From Archivesica marissinica (Eukaryota; Mollusca; Bivalvia; Venerida; Vesicomyidae): a DNA stretch of 64,000 bases. Shown here in pieces: positions 9,928 through 20,195 of this stretch. The first letter of the stretch is position 1. Every line of letters begins with the position of its first letter. Where the stretch lies: contig CM026387.1 in NCBI GenBank assembly GCA_014843695.1, positions 74,551,791-74,615,790 of the forward strand, given 5' to 3'. The notes under the pieces are model-generated. The model saw nothing but the letters and a program-made list of their open reading frames with translations. It was not told where the DNA came from and searched no databases. The translations under genes and the position numbers were made by a program.

Positions 9928-10270
9928 TTTCAATACAATTGTCACAAAAGGGACATATACGATTTTCTAATGACACATTTGTATATGTTGCATCCATTGA
10001 ATGGACACTCATATGCCGGCATATTAATGGGACTAGCTCATAACACCAAAATGTCTTATATATGTGTATACCTGCATATATTAGAGACAACTGTATTACT
10101 TTGTTGCCATGTGCGGTACTGTTCCCCGCAATCGTTTTCAAACTGGACGTCATCCAAACAGGCTGATGCACTACCTGTAAGTACACACAGATGACAATCA
10201 ATGATTTATACAAGTCGTGTAAATAAACATATGTGTTCATATCTAGATTTTGGAGTAATATTTCCATTAT
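9922..10270 (-). pseudogene. LINE C, upstream part of ORF2 C-terminus
   Basis: The minus-strand frame ends ENRICPFCDNCIETE just before the TIR element. C..C....E.E is the zinc-knuckle-like motif found after the RT domain in this LINE family (LINE B has YCQCC....VEDEFHF). Upstream, ICRHMSVHS resembles RIRISAHSLR of LINE B. Taking one CCTCAG copy, codons GAA ACT GAG GCC CAT join this piece in frame to 4505 and below. The upstream border near 10270 is uncertain. Confidence 0.7.
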
Positions 10271-10659
10271 TTTATTTTATTCATTACAACATTGTAAATT
10301 TGCATGAAATTGATTTCAATGTACAAAGGTAAAGGGTAAAAATAAATTAAATTATTTGAAAATAATATTTATGTCATACTCCATGTATGCATGTTTTCTC
10401 AAAGTCCGTAATATTTAGATTCATAATGCACGAATTTATATTCAGTGTACATTGAAACATTTCAAAATAATTCTGTAACCTTCTCCATTTAGTTAAATCA
10501 GTTATTATTAACATGCATGCATTTAATTGTGTACTATATTTATTTGTTAATTCACTGTCTGTTCATTTATATCATGCATACATTATCCTCATGGGCTTTT
10601 AAGCATACTGGAATTGAAAATAAACTATCTATGTTAGCAACATTATAATTATGTCATAA
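10271..10659. other. AT-rich spacer with a short dispersed motif
   Basis: The stretch 10570-10640, containing cctcatgggcttttaagcat and ggaattgaaaataaac, is close to 3068-3130 on the same strand (cctcatgggcttttgagata, ggaattcagaaataaa). It resembles a LINE 3' end, but I cannot assign it. The rest shows nothing. Confidence 0.45.
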
Positions 10660-10805
10660 TTGCAATTGCTTCTTTAATATGTTTGGCAAATAGTGTGTAA
10701 TCTTTTTTGATTGGTTGTTGACATTATATACAAACATTTCCAAAAATAGGCCATGCAGAATTGAATGAATATTTTCTTCTCAAATGAATATACAGAACAG
10801 AACAT
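10660..10805 (-). pseudogene. LINE A ORF2 C-terminal tail
   Basis: The minus-strand frame reads LYIHLRRKYSFNSAWPIFG, and after a stop KKDYTLFAKHIKEAIAIMT. LYI repeats the last residues of LINE A before LINE B starts (CCPLYI at about 13546), and LRRKY corresponds to LRKRYI of LINE B. This is therefore the piece cut off from LINE A by insertion of LINE B. Confidence 0.6.
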
Positions 10806-13545
10806 ATGTTTATTTTGACGTATACATAAGTACATAGTCATTAATAGAAATATACATACATGCATATAGATATATATACATAATTATATATATATATATA
10901 TATCCACACATAAAAACATAATTACATATCACAATCAATCAATGTAATAGCCATTATATACAAGTGCTACGAATTATGTCATGTAGCACGGAGGATAAAC
11001 TCTAATATCATATTTAAATCTTAGAAGTCAAGGTATTTAATATATTATTTCGTTTGTTTAAAGCATGTTTAATGTAAAGAGCCAACTTATACAGGTCACT
11101 TCTGTTATCAGAGCTTAACAATTTCAAAAATGTATACATACTTGGTCTTGTATAAAATCTTTTAGTAATGTAACGTTTCCTCAAATCTATATAGCATGAA
11201 CATGTTAAGATAAAATGAAACTCATCTTCCACATCCAGAGTATTACAGCATTGACAGTATCTTTCGTTTCTCTGTATTCTATTTGATGCATATCGACCAG
11301 TTTGTATTCTAAGCGAATGTGCAGATATTCTTATTCTGGTTATATATAGTCGCAATGTATATGGTAAAATGTCCAAGTAGGTTTCATATCCAATATCATA
11401 TTTACAATCATTATACAGTTCAAGTACACTACTAGACGCCTTACTAGTAAACCAACCCTGTATGAAGCAATCAATCAGACGTTGTTTCAATATACATAAA
11501 AAGCTATTTCTATTTACAACATGAGGATTACTCCAGATATCTGCAAATCCATTTTCACACAATAATTTTTTAACATTATAAAGCCAATTTTGGATACCCT
11601 TATTACAGTCAATCAAAGATTGTGCATATACGCGCTTAAGTATTATATTATCCGAGTATAACAATTTAAACCAGTACTTAATCATACGTATGTAACGAGA
11701 TATATACAAGGGATATCTACCCAGTTCTCCGTATACAGCTGCAGTGCATGTGGAAGATCTAACATTTAAAATTTGTTTACAAAACTTTAAATGGATTCTT
11801 TCAATTTCGTTGGACTTAGTGTATCCCCAAATTTCAGATGAATAATTTAATATCGATCCAACAAAAGCATCAAAAAGTTGACAAAGTATCTTTAATTTTA
11901 GTCTATACCGTTTACAATTATATAACAAGAAATTGAGAGCCTTTAATGCTTTCCCAGTAATATATTCCTGGTTTAATGAAAAATGTCCCGTATAATTTAG
12001 GATTGTTCCAAGGTAATTGAAATCATTAACCACTTCAATATTTTCATTATTATAAGTCCATGTTTCGCTTAGATATACATTACCTCGTTTTCTAAAAACC
12101 ATTACTTTTGTTTTAGCAGTATTAACCTCCAAACCCCATGTAGTACAATAGTCATATAATAAATTAAAATTATATTGAAGCTCTTCTGGGGACTTGGCTA
12201 AAATGACCATATCATCTGCAAAAAGTAGCAAAATAAGAACAATGTCATCTATGACAATGCCAGAATTAATATCTTCTTGTAAATATAGTTCAAGATCTTC
12301 CACGAATAAAGAGAATAAAATAGGTGACATTATCTCCCCTTGTCTTAGACCGACAGCATATTGGAAATATTCCGAATAGCTTCCGCAATGTCGTACACAT
12401 GACTTAACCTTTTGATACATGTCTTTAATAATGCGTAGTAGCTTACCCTGAATACCTGTTTTATATAATTTATGCCATAGTGCATTTCTATAAATAGAAT
12501 CAAAACAGCGCTTCGTGTCAATATAACCACAATATAATCTTTTATTTTCATTGAGATACTTTTGAACAATATTATTCAGTATGAACAATGCATCGATTGT
12601 AGAGCGCCCTTTTCTAAACCCAAATTATGCATCTGATAAAATATTATTATTTTCACAAACGGTTGTAATCCGTTTATTTAAAATGGTTGTAAACAGTTTA
12701 GACATACAACTGACTAAAGTAATACCACGATAATTATTCACATTGGCGGTATCACCTTTTTTATATAGCGGAATAATCGTGCCTTCAGTCCACTTGTCCG
12801 GGAAATAACCCGAATCGATAATTGCATTAAATATATCACATATGTGCGATGTTAAAATATCCACACTCTCTATCAAATATTCATTTAAAATATTATCACT
12901 CCCAGACGCCTTATCTCGTTTCAACTGTATGATTGCATCCGTAATATCACTAACAGTAATATGCCTGTCTAATTCATCAAATGAACAATTTAAATCGTTA
13001 AAATCATGTAAATTACAAAATTCTTCAGCTTCAGGTTTATCACACTGCAACAAATCGGAACCCAAGGCAGCAAAATACTGTTTAAAATCATCTATAGATA
13101 TAGAACTGCTACTATTCGTACTCTTCCTCTTAAAATATTTCCAAAACTGCTTGGGTTTAGTGTGCCGTAAATGTTCAATTTCTTTTATATTCTTGGATTC
13201 AAATACATTCCGTTTTTTACGACACAAATCTTTATACGTCTTTTTCAGACTACAAAATTGCCACCTAGTGTAATCGGACTTTAATCGGTTAAAAACACCA
13301 AGCGCTTCTATGTAGCGTTTTCTAGCTGTTATGCATTCACTGTCAAACCAATCGGCTTGTTTAATATATGATTTACTTGAGCACGTCGACCGGGTATTAT
13401 TATTTACATGTATCTTAGAAAAATATGGATCAGCAACTTCACGTATAACATCAGTAAAATTATTTACAACATTATTTATAGAATCTCTACAATTAATATC
13501 AATGTTTTCTGTAAGCAAATTAAATACAGGTAATTTCCCAATAAT
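10806..13545 (-). mobile_element. LINE B, 5'-truncated, inserted into LINE A
   Basis: About 2.7 kb with pre-RT linker, RT, C-terminal zinc-knuckle-like region, and 3' UTR ending in AT-rich sequence with a TA run at 10880-10905. LINE A coding sequence is found on both sides. It is the best preserved LINE here, with a single in-frame stop over about 860 codons. Confidence 0.75.
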
Positions 13546-13596
13546 ATATAGAGGACAACACAATAGGAAATGGTATTCATCCTCAATTGAGTTCAT
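11014..13596 (-). pseudogene. LINE B reverse transcriptase, one premature stop
   Basis: The frame begins inside LINE A sequence (EDEYHFLLCCPLYI) and passes without a break into LINE B. Visible parts are the pre-RT linker (WFDSEC, KQFWKYF), the RT fingers (IIPLYKKGDTANVNNYRGIT), then ILSDA, a TAA at 12625-12627, and FGFRKGRS in the same frame, which normally reads AQFGFRKG or similar. Next come YIDTKRCFDSI with the first catalytic Asp, GLRQGEIMSPILFSLF, and the catalytic FADD at 12222-12211. A C-terminal C..C...E.EFHF...C motif lies near 11285-11215. The stop at 11014 ends the protein. It would encode the reverse transcriptase for target-primed reverse transcription, but this copy lacks the endonuclease and is dead. 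Confidence 0.85.
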
Positions 13597-13733
13597 ATTG
13601 CAAAGTTTACAAATGCGTTGGTTTCTCTCGATGTCTGCGTATCGGCCAATTTATATTTTCAAATGATGTGCAGAGAACCTAAATCGGGTTAGTTCCCTCC
13701 TTAAAGAGTCATTTATAGAGAAGTATTAATGTA

Positions 13734-13832
13734 TGCTTCACATTTAAATGACAATTTAAATTTGCTGAAGCAACACAGTTTAGACATTGAATTCACAGAG
13801 TTATGTCAATCCTGTATGAATTGGTCTCGGAT
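13734..13832 (-). repeat. LINE A segment also present at 18899-18990
   Basis: The sequence from tgcttcacatttaaatgac to tttagacattgaattcac is repeated at 18899 onward with few changes. It belongs to the post-RT region of LINE A, so the second site marks another fragment of the same family. Confidence 0.8.
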
Positions 13833-15077
13833 ACGACGTTTAAAAATAGGCAAATAGTTCATGTTTTCATTAAAATGATATCTAATGTTAGTAAATCCAA
13901 GATGATCAATGATAGATAATATTCTATTAGACCAGCACTTACCATGTACGGAGCTGCATTGTTCTAAATAAACATTGTTAATAAGAGAATTATGATTGTT
14001 CATAAGTTTAATCCAATATTTTAATTATCTTTCCTTTGCAATAATAGAAAGGGGAAATCTATCAAACTCATCTAATATAACATTGGTGTATCTGTTTATG
14101 GAGTCCAAGAATCCGCTTACAGAATTGTATGTGTAATTTATCAATTTCCGTAAAGTTGTAGGCACCCCAAACTTCAGCACAATGCAATACAATGGGGACA
14201 ATCATGGTGTCGAACATAGATCATTTGAGTTTTGATGTCAAAATTTACGTTAACAAAACGAGAAAAAAGACAATGGTACGCTCTTAGAGATTGTTCGACT
14301 AACACTTTTATAGCACTTGACATATAATCCGGATGTGGAAAATATATACCAAAATAAATGACAATGCCAACAAATTCAAAATTTTAAATTATTAAAATAT
14401 GAATACATATCGAATGCATTTCGAATCTGTTTGCTTTTTTCTAAAACACAGCCATTGGCCTTGGAAACATTAATTTCCAAGCCCCATTTTAAGGAATACA
14501 TATATATCTGATATACTTGAGGTTGGAGACTCTTTGGTTCAGTCGTAAATAAAATAATACCATCAGCAAATACAATCAGGTATCTTGACAACATGTCTAG
14601 ATCAGTTTCTATTAAAGTATTCATGTCAATACACTCGTTAATATCATTTACAAATAACAAAAATAATAAGGGAGAAAGAGGTTCACGCTGCTTTAATCAG
14701 AGGGTGACATTAAACAAATCTGATAGATCTAGGTTACTAGATGATACCCCAAAAAAACAGATTTTATTTCGTTTTAAAGTTTAAAGCTGTTTTATTAATT
14801 TCCTCAATTGTGAAAGCCGTGTCTAATATATCGACTTCAATGATATTATCACGGGTATGCTCATGCTCGTTTGTATCAAATTCACAATGAAGCGTATTAG
14901 AAATATTAGAAAAATGATCACCAAAATCCTGTAAATGAACATCGCTAGAGGGGTTGAGATGCGTTGCGCTTATAGTGTGTGTTTGTTTTATTATAGTGTC
15001 ACCCCTATTTAAAGGACCAGCCATATCTAACTTATGAGACACCTCTTTGTTATGAACATCAGTACTTCCCGAATCCT

Positions 15078-15240
15078 ATGCTTGTGTGCCAGACGTCAGG
15101 CTGGTAGGCAATCGGTAACCATGATTTAACTAGCTGGCGGCTCACCAACCGGCCATATCAGAACGAACCCCTGACGAGATTCGAACCTTCGACCTCCCGC
15201 TCCGTAGGCGGACGCCTTAACCACTGGGCTACGGAGACGG
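15078..15240 (-). mobile_element. tRNA-Arg(ACG)-derived SINE inside LINE A
   Basis: The minus-strand head gtctccgtagcccagtggtt folds as a tRNA 5' half: the anticodon stem tccgc/gcggg encloses the loop ctacgga with anticodon ACG (Arg). The B box ggttcgaatct lies at about 15190-15178. The 3' half does not close the T and acceptor stems, and a non-tRNA body follows to about 15078. It separates two in-order pieces of the LINE A pre-RT linker. Confidence 0.75.
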
Positions 15241-15866
15241 TATATATTATATTTGTAATGTATTTCCATAATTTATGTGGAGCCTGTTTACTAAGCATAG
15301 AAATATAACGTTTTTCCTTATTATAAAAGCAACACTTAGACTTCGCTTAAGATTGGCAAATATAGTTCGACTCAATAAAAACTGGAGCTTATTTTCCTCA
15401 TTTTGGAGTCAACTTAAAAACACGTTTGGCTAACTGGAACTCAGCTTTAGCAGCTTTACAGTTATCATTAAACCATGGAGATTGTTTAATGCCAGGACGT
15501 TGGGCCGAGTGGTGCAACGTTTACCAATGCTATCAGACAGCTTATTTACACATGTATTTAGTTCAGACTCGCCTGATTATAAGTTGTTAATAACATCAAA
15601 TACATATTTTATTTGTATTAAGAATGCTAAGAAAATCTTCATTTTCGGGAATATTTGTATTCCAAATAATCTTGTCGTATGATTTAAAATATTTACAATT
15701 AGCTGGAGTACTATTATCAATATACGGTAAAGAAAATGTCACCGGACAATGAGCTGAGAATACGGATATATCGTGTACACACATATCGATAATAGAGTAG
15801 AAATTAGACCTATTGGTTACAAAATAATCAACGGTATTCGACCCAGGTTTATTTATATGGACAGCA

Positions 15867-16398
15867 TTAAAGCGACATTACATTGCAAAAAGCAAATATA
15901 ATGCATTTTTTCACGTATAAATGCATAGCTACCACACATTCTTCTGCATACATTCGAACACTAACAATGAATCAATAAACAATGTTTTGTTGTATACAAG
16001 CTTTCAAAAGTGAGAGTAGGATTTCATATAACGGTCATCCGCGCTCCTGGATTGACGTTTGTATGTCATTGAAGTCAATACTAAACACGCGATATTTTCG
16101 ATTACCGTTAATTTAACTAACATTAGTCTACAGATAAATATGCATAGACACACATGTGAGATATCACGGTAAATATGTACCATACCTCGTGTTATTCAGG
16201 ATAAACGCGTTGTATTACGCATGAATATCGACCATATTTACATTATTTTGTTATGTCAACAAACCACGTATACGACGTTTGTTTATTTGTTGAAATACTC
16301 AGTTTTTGAGGCAAATATTTGGGAAAAGAATTATGCCATATAATAGCAAATTATATTCTGCAGACATTTGCGTTTTCACTGATGTAGGGTCGCTTTAA
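15867..16398. mobile_element. 524-bp MITE with TTAA duplication inside LINE A
   Basis: TTAA at 15867-15870 and 16395-16398 flanks an element with short inverted ends AGCGACattacat and atgtagGGTCGCT. It interrupts the LINE A endonuclease between GDLPL and the NTVDYF region. TTAA duplications are typical of piggyBac and Kolobok superfamilies; the element has no coding capacity. Confidence 0.8.
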
Positions 16399-17489
16399 AG
16401 GTAAATCACCAGGTTCCAGTCGACCGTTACATATTACAATATTATTCTCCTTACAAAATGACAACAATCTATTACCAAAGTTGTTAATAAATTTACCTTG
16501 GTCTACACGCTCCGGCAAACCCAGTACGTGCAAATCGTGCAAAGGCATATCAACATAACGGTCCATACAATATGTAAATCACATAAAACATCAAGTTCAC
16601 CGGTGCGTGAGTTTGCATCGCTGAGCAAACAGACACGCCCATATTACTGTATGTTCCTATATCATTATTTAAATATTCAAAGAACTAGAAGATGGGTTTT
16701 ATATAATTTGAAATCTTCTGGTGCAATATAACAAAGGCAAAAATATAAAAAAGCCATTTGAACTAGAGTACTTCTTGCTAAGTTTGAACCAAATAATACC
16801 GTTATAATTAATGTCTACAAGCTCGAGCATACCTTTGTAAGCATTTGTTATGATATACAGTAGCACAGCCACTGTTACGATGAGCTTTAAGATTGGCTTT
16901 GGGAGGCTGACATTCAAAGCATGAACAACTGGACACTATCCATCTATATTAATCTGTGAATATTTAGAATTCCACCTTTCAATGAACAACAGCATATCAA
17001 AGTCATTGACAAAATTAAGAAAATCACAGTCAGATAGTTTTGATTTAATACTCTGGATATTCCAAAGCAAAAACGACAACTGTTTCGGATCGACTTCCTG
17101 GTTGTTGGTAACAGACGGGACCACCGACGGAGCTGATAGGGCTTTAAACCTATGTCCATTAATGTACAGATAAAATAACTTTTATATTTAGTCGGCAAGA
17201 TAGCAACAGTACAATACAAGCTCTGAGTGAGCATTTGAACCGACTATGTAACATAAAATAATGATAAAAGCTTTAACATTAGAATCACTGATAATAGTAT
17301 GCATATTTATTATTAATTTGTTTCCAAGATAAATGCTGAAACATGTTCAAACATAACTAAGCTGTGTAGGTAAGACAGATGTGCTTGTTAGCCATAAAGA
17401 ATATTAACCTAATAAATCAATGACTTAATTGGTAAAACTAATATAACTATATATGGATTAAACAAATATCTTATACAGGAACATCAATT

Positions 17490-17646
17490 GTTTAAAAAAA
17501 AATATAATATCCATCGCCCTGAGCTGAGTGTCATATGAAATGAATGCCTCCTTGCCCTCACGCTTGTCCTGGGTTAATCTGGGATATAACTCCTTCCTGC
17601 TACCCTGAATAACTTCCGCAAACTGAGCACACGGAATGGTGAGTAT
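17490..17646 (-). pseudogene. LINE A ORF1 C-terminal domain fragment
   Basis: The minus-strand frame reads FAEVIQGSRKELYPRLTQDK followed by REGKEAFISYDTQL. The pattern R..R..L.P....A...GK.A....D.L is the C-terminal domain of L1-like ORF1 proteins. It is cut from its N-terminal part by the SINE at 17655-17880. Confidence 0.65.
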
Positions 17647-17654
17647 TTCAGTAT

Positions 17655-17880
17655 GTATGTATGTGTATGTTCCTTTAATGTCAAACCCCTCGCGGGGACT
17701 TAGACATGTTTTCCTGGGCAGGCTTAGCCGACCTAAGCGATTAACCAGTACTAAGCAATGTGTGTGAGGTGCCTTACTCAATGATACTACATACGTGGCC
17801 TGGCCGAGTATCGAACCCGGGACCGTTCGATTCCAAATCCGACGCTCTACCACTGGACCACGGTCGCCACACTAGTACTG
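17655..17880 (-). mobile_element. tRNA-derived SINE inside LINE A ORF1
   Basis: On the minus strand the head gtggcgaccgtggtccagtg has an A box (TGGTCCAGTGGTAGAGC), and a perfect B box (GGTTCGATACTC) lies at about 17823-17812. The body contains agtaaggcacctcacacac, gttaatcgcttaggtcggct and a cccaggaaaacatgtctaag segment. The tail is near 17655 in a tacatacata run. Just upstream (17903-17962) a 17- to 18-bp stretch, ttgtcctatgcaaacaac, is repeated about four times. Confidence 0.8.
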
Positions 17881-17962
17881 TGAACGCATGCTGCTTTACA
17901 AACAACTTTTCCTATGCAAACAACTTGTCCTATGCATACAACTTGTCCTATGCAAACAACTT

Positions 17963-18756
17963 AATATGGCGATTCCTATTCGCAATATAACGGCCGATAG
18001 GGTCAATGTTAAACATATCACATACGCCAGGTGTCTGCAAAACATCAATACAAAATGCGATCAGTTTTTCAATACAGTTCTCATAACGGCGGTCCCGAGG
18101 TGTGACACATTCACCCAACTCAAAGAACAATAGGTTGTCCCTCATTGATCTGGAGTGAAGATATACAAGCTCATCTGAGAGATCGGCATTAACCTTTTGT
18201 AGGTCACCGAGGTCACCTGACATCTTGGAAATACGAGAACGCTCATCATCGAGGTATTTATCAATGAGCAATTGTTTCGACTGTATGTCATTACATAGCT
18301 GAGAATCAACCAAGCGGCTAGTCTCAATGTCCGATAAAGTTATAATATGCTCATGAGTAACGGTACTCTCCAATGTGTTCACACGATTATCAACAACCGC
18401 TACTTTTGTAGACAATGTTCGATTGCATCTTAGTGTGTTATACGTCTTGTCCATGTGATCAAGCTTGTCTAGTACATACTGTACATTACTTCCAGTCGCC
18501 TGAGGTGCCTGTGTATATTGAATAGGTTATAAAGCTGTGTTGACAAACTGCGTGCGATACTGAGGCTGACCCGGCTGGTATGGAGAGCCTAGTGGTATTG
18601 TGAGGCTGTGGGGTCACCTGAGAAAACAGCAGAGTGGCCATGACTGGAGAAGCAGATAGTTTAGACGTGCCGTGGGTGTGGTTGTGCAAACCTGTTTCTG
18701 CGCAATGTTAACATACACCGAGCCTGGCGATTGGTGAGCGTTCCTTTTGTAGCCAT
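17963..18756 (-). pseudogene. LINE A ORF1, N-terminal and middle part
   Basis: A start at 18756 reads MATKGTLTNRQAR. After frame breaks, the frame from 18454 contains a heptad-rich region (NRVNTLESTV, SDIETSRLV, LLIDKYLDDERSRI) that should form a coiled coil. It is followed by DELVYLHSRSMRDNLLFFEL near 18160-18100, the entry into the RRM-like domain of L1-type ORF1 (S.R.NL...), and ends in IGRY....RHIKLF near 17970. ORF1 proteins trimerise and coat the LINE RNA. The copy is broken by frameshifts and by the SINE. Confidence 0.65.
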
Positions 18757-18898
18757 GGCATAACAATGCACTCATAACTAACCTATCGCATCACTGTGAA
18801 TGTCAATATAACTATCACTAATGTCCGCATATAGTTTATTATGTATTCCAGTTACATGATTTTATGGAAGATTATTACCGTGTCTAATTAAATCCACG

Positions 18899-18990
18899 CT
18901 TGCTTCACATTTAAATGACAAGTTAAATTTGCTACAGCAAAATAGTTTAGACATTGAATTCACAATCATGCCTATTCTGTACGAACACGG
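18899..18990 (-). mobile_element. Short LINE A-family fragment
   Basis: Nearly identical to 13734-13832 (post-RT part of LINE A). It lies just beyond the 5' end of LINE A, so a second family member or a local rearrangement put it here. Confidence 0.65.
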
Positions 18991-19009
18991 ATACGATGTA
19001 TTTGATACT

Positions 19010-19206
19010 ATGTAACAAGGTCAGGACAACGATCAGCATGGTTTCCTACCAATATATGTTGTGATAAGGTTGATGATAGATGACAATCGCCATAACATAT
19101 GTATTGATACTATGTAACAAGGTCGATAGTAGACAACGATCGGCATGATTTCCTACCACTATATGTTGTGATAAGGTTGATGATAGATGACAATCGCCAT
19201 AACATA
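19010..19206. repeat. Tandem duplication of about 110 bp
   Basis: Two copies share tatgttgtgataaggttgat, gatagatgacaatcgccata and acaacgatc.gcatg.tttcctacca. Copy borders are near 19010-19110 and 19111-19206. Confidence 0.85.
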
Positions 19207-20195
19207 TCAGATGATGTGAATTATACATTCGCATAAGTAAACATATTATTAAATTATATATACAATTCTGAATTTCAGTGTTCAGTAATTAGGGCCTACT
19301 CTCCCAAACGATGACCTAGAGTTACTGACGAGAACCTGACTGAACTGGCACGCTGTGAAATAATTCAGATTAATGAAAACAACAGAAGAATAGCATAATA
19401 GATTAACGTCATCATCATCATCATCATATTCTTAAAATTCAGTATTATTTTGGTGTGCATTGAAGACTGCACGTATATGTTTGTAATGATATACATGTGT
19501 ACCATAACATGTGTGTTAAAGGTAGCTGTAAGTTAAAATACGTCACTGAATGTCTGGATGTTCAACATCCAATGGTGACACATTTGACATTATAGTTTAT
19601 TTATTTATCACATAGCTTTGCTTGGATTCAATGTAATAAAGCTATTGCATATTTTCTTATAAGTATGTCCACGCGTGTAACAACACATGGACGGATTCTG
19701 ATTGGTCGCGGCATGACAGCTTGCAATATACATTCGACACATACCTGCATGTAGCTTGTGTTCATGCTTTATTTGTTGAAAATCACTGCTTAGATCAGTA
19801 AGAAGCTTAATATGCACTAGTGGTATATAGTGATTAAAAAAATGTAATCGATTATTTACGTAAAGTTCTTTCATTATCAGGGACTGTTTTCTACGGCGTA
19901 CGGATGCACTTTAGTGTAATTAGGCTCCAAAATATACTGGCAAACAGAAACGGTTGTTTTCCTTCAAAATGAAATTTATGGTTGTTGGTACTATGGTAAC
20001 ATGGTAAAAAGGATTGTACACTCGTGATGATTTCATAGCATATTTTATGAAACTCGTATGAAATCCCCACGAGGAGTATACTATCCTATATATCTTCCAA
20101 TATGTATGTATCGCACTAACAACTGTACATAAATATTTACATTATGTAAATATATAATGTTATGATAAAAACATTGTGAATTTGATGAAAAAATT
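19207..20195. other. AT-rich spacer, nothing recognised
   Basis: Contains a short (atc)n run near 19410-19427 and no convincing coding frame. An 88-codon minus frame at 19608-19874 has no recognisable motif. Confidence 0.4.

Larger units (their letters stand above)
13546..17140 (-). pseudogene. LINE A ORF2: endonuclease and RT, broken
   Basis: Reading down the minus strand: LSFLLWNIQSIKSKL near 17080 and DMLLFIERW (start of an APE endonuclease, where SETW is usual); NNFGNRLLSFCKENNIVICN near 16480; after the MITE, NTVDYFVTNRSNFYSI and VFSAHCPVTF near 15740, corresponding to the SDHxP motif of the active site with Asp lost. Then the linker SPWFNDNCKAAKAEF near 15460 and KLWKYI near 15260; after a SINE, EEINKTAL near 14790. 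About 150 or more residues of the RT core are deleted: the text jumps to EPLSPLLFLLFVNDI at 14670 and FADGIILF (FADD with one Asp replaced). It closes with RNQRICKLC and EDEYHFLLCCPLYI. Confidence 0.75.
10660..18756 (-). mobile_element. LINE A, near full length but decayed, with nested insertions
   Basis: On the minus strand, going down in coordinate: ORF1 (18756 to about 17490), endonuclease (about 17140 to 15600), pre-RT linker and RT (to 13546), then the C-terminal tail (10805 to about 10660). It is interrupted by a SINE at 17655-17880, a TTAA MITE at 15871-16394, a SINE at 15078-15240 and LINE B at about 10806-13545. Many stops and frameshifts show it is long dead. APE endonuclease plus RT plus a coiled-coil ORF1 defines a non-LTR retrotransposon; the clade is not resolved by eye. 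Confidence 0.75.

Noticed and set aside
15078..15240. A functional tRNA-Arg(ACG) gene
   Set aside because: The 5' half and anticodon arm fold, but T and acceptor stems do not close and a SINE body follows.
15495..15530. A further SINE head (ttgggccgagtggtgcaacg)
   Set aside because: Only an A-box-like string; no B box, body or borders, and it lies in LINE A linker sequence.
16498..16731. Plus-strand small frames over LINE A
   Set aside because: Shadows of the minus-strand LINE reading frames without own features.
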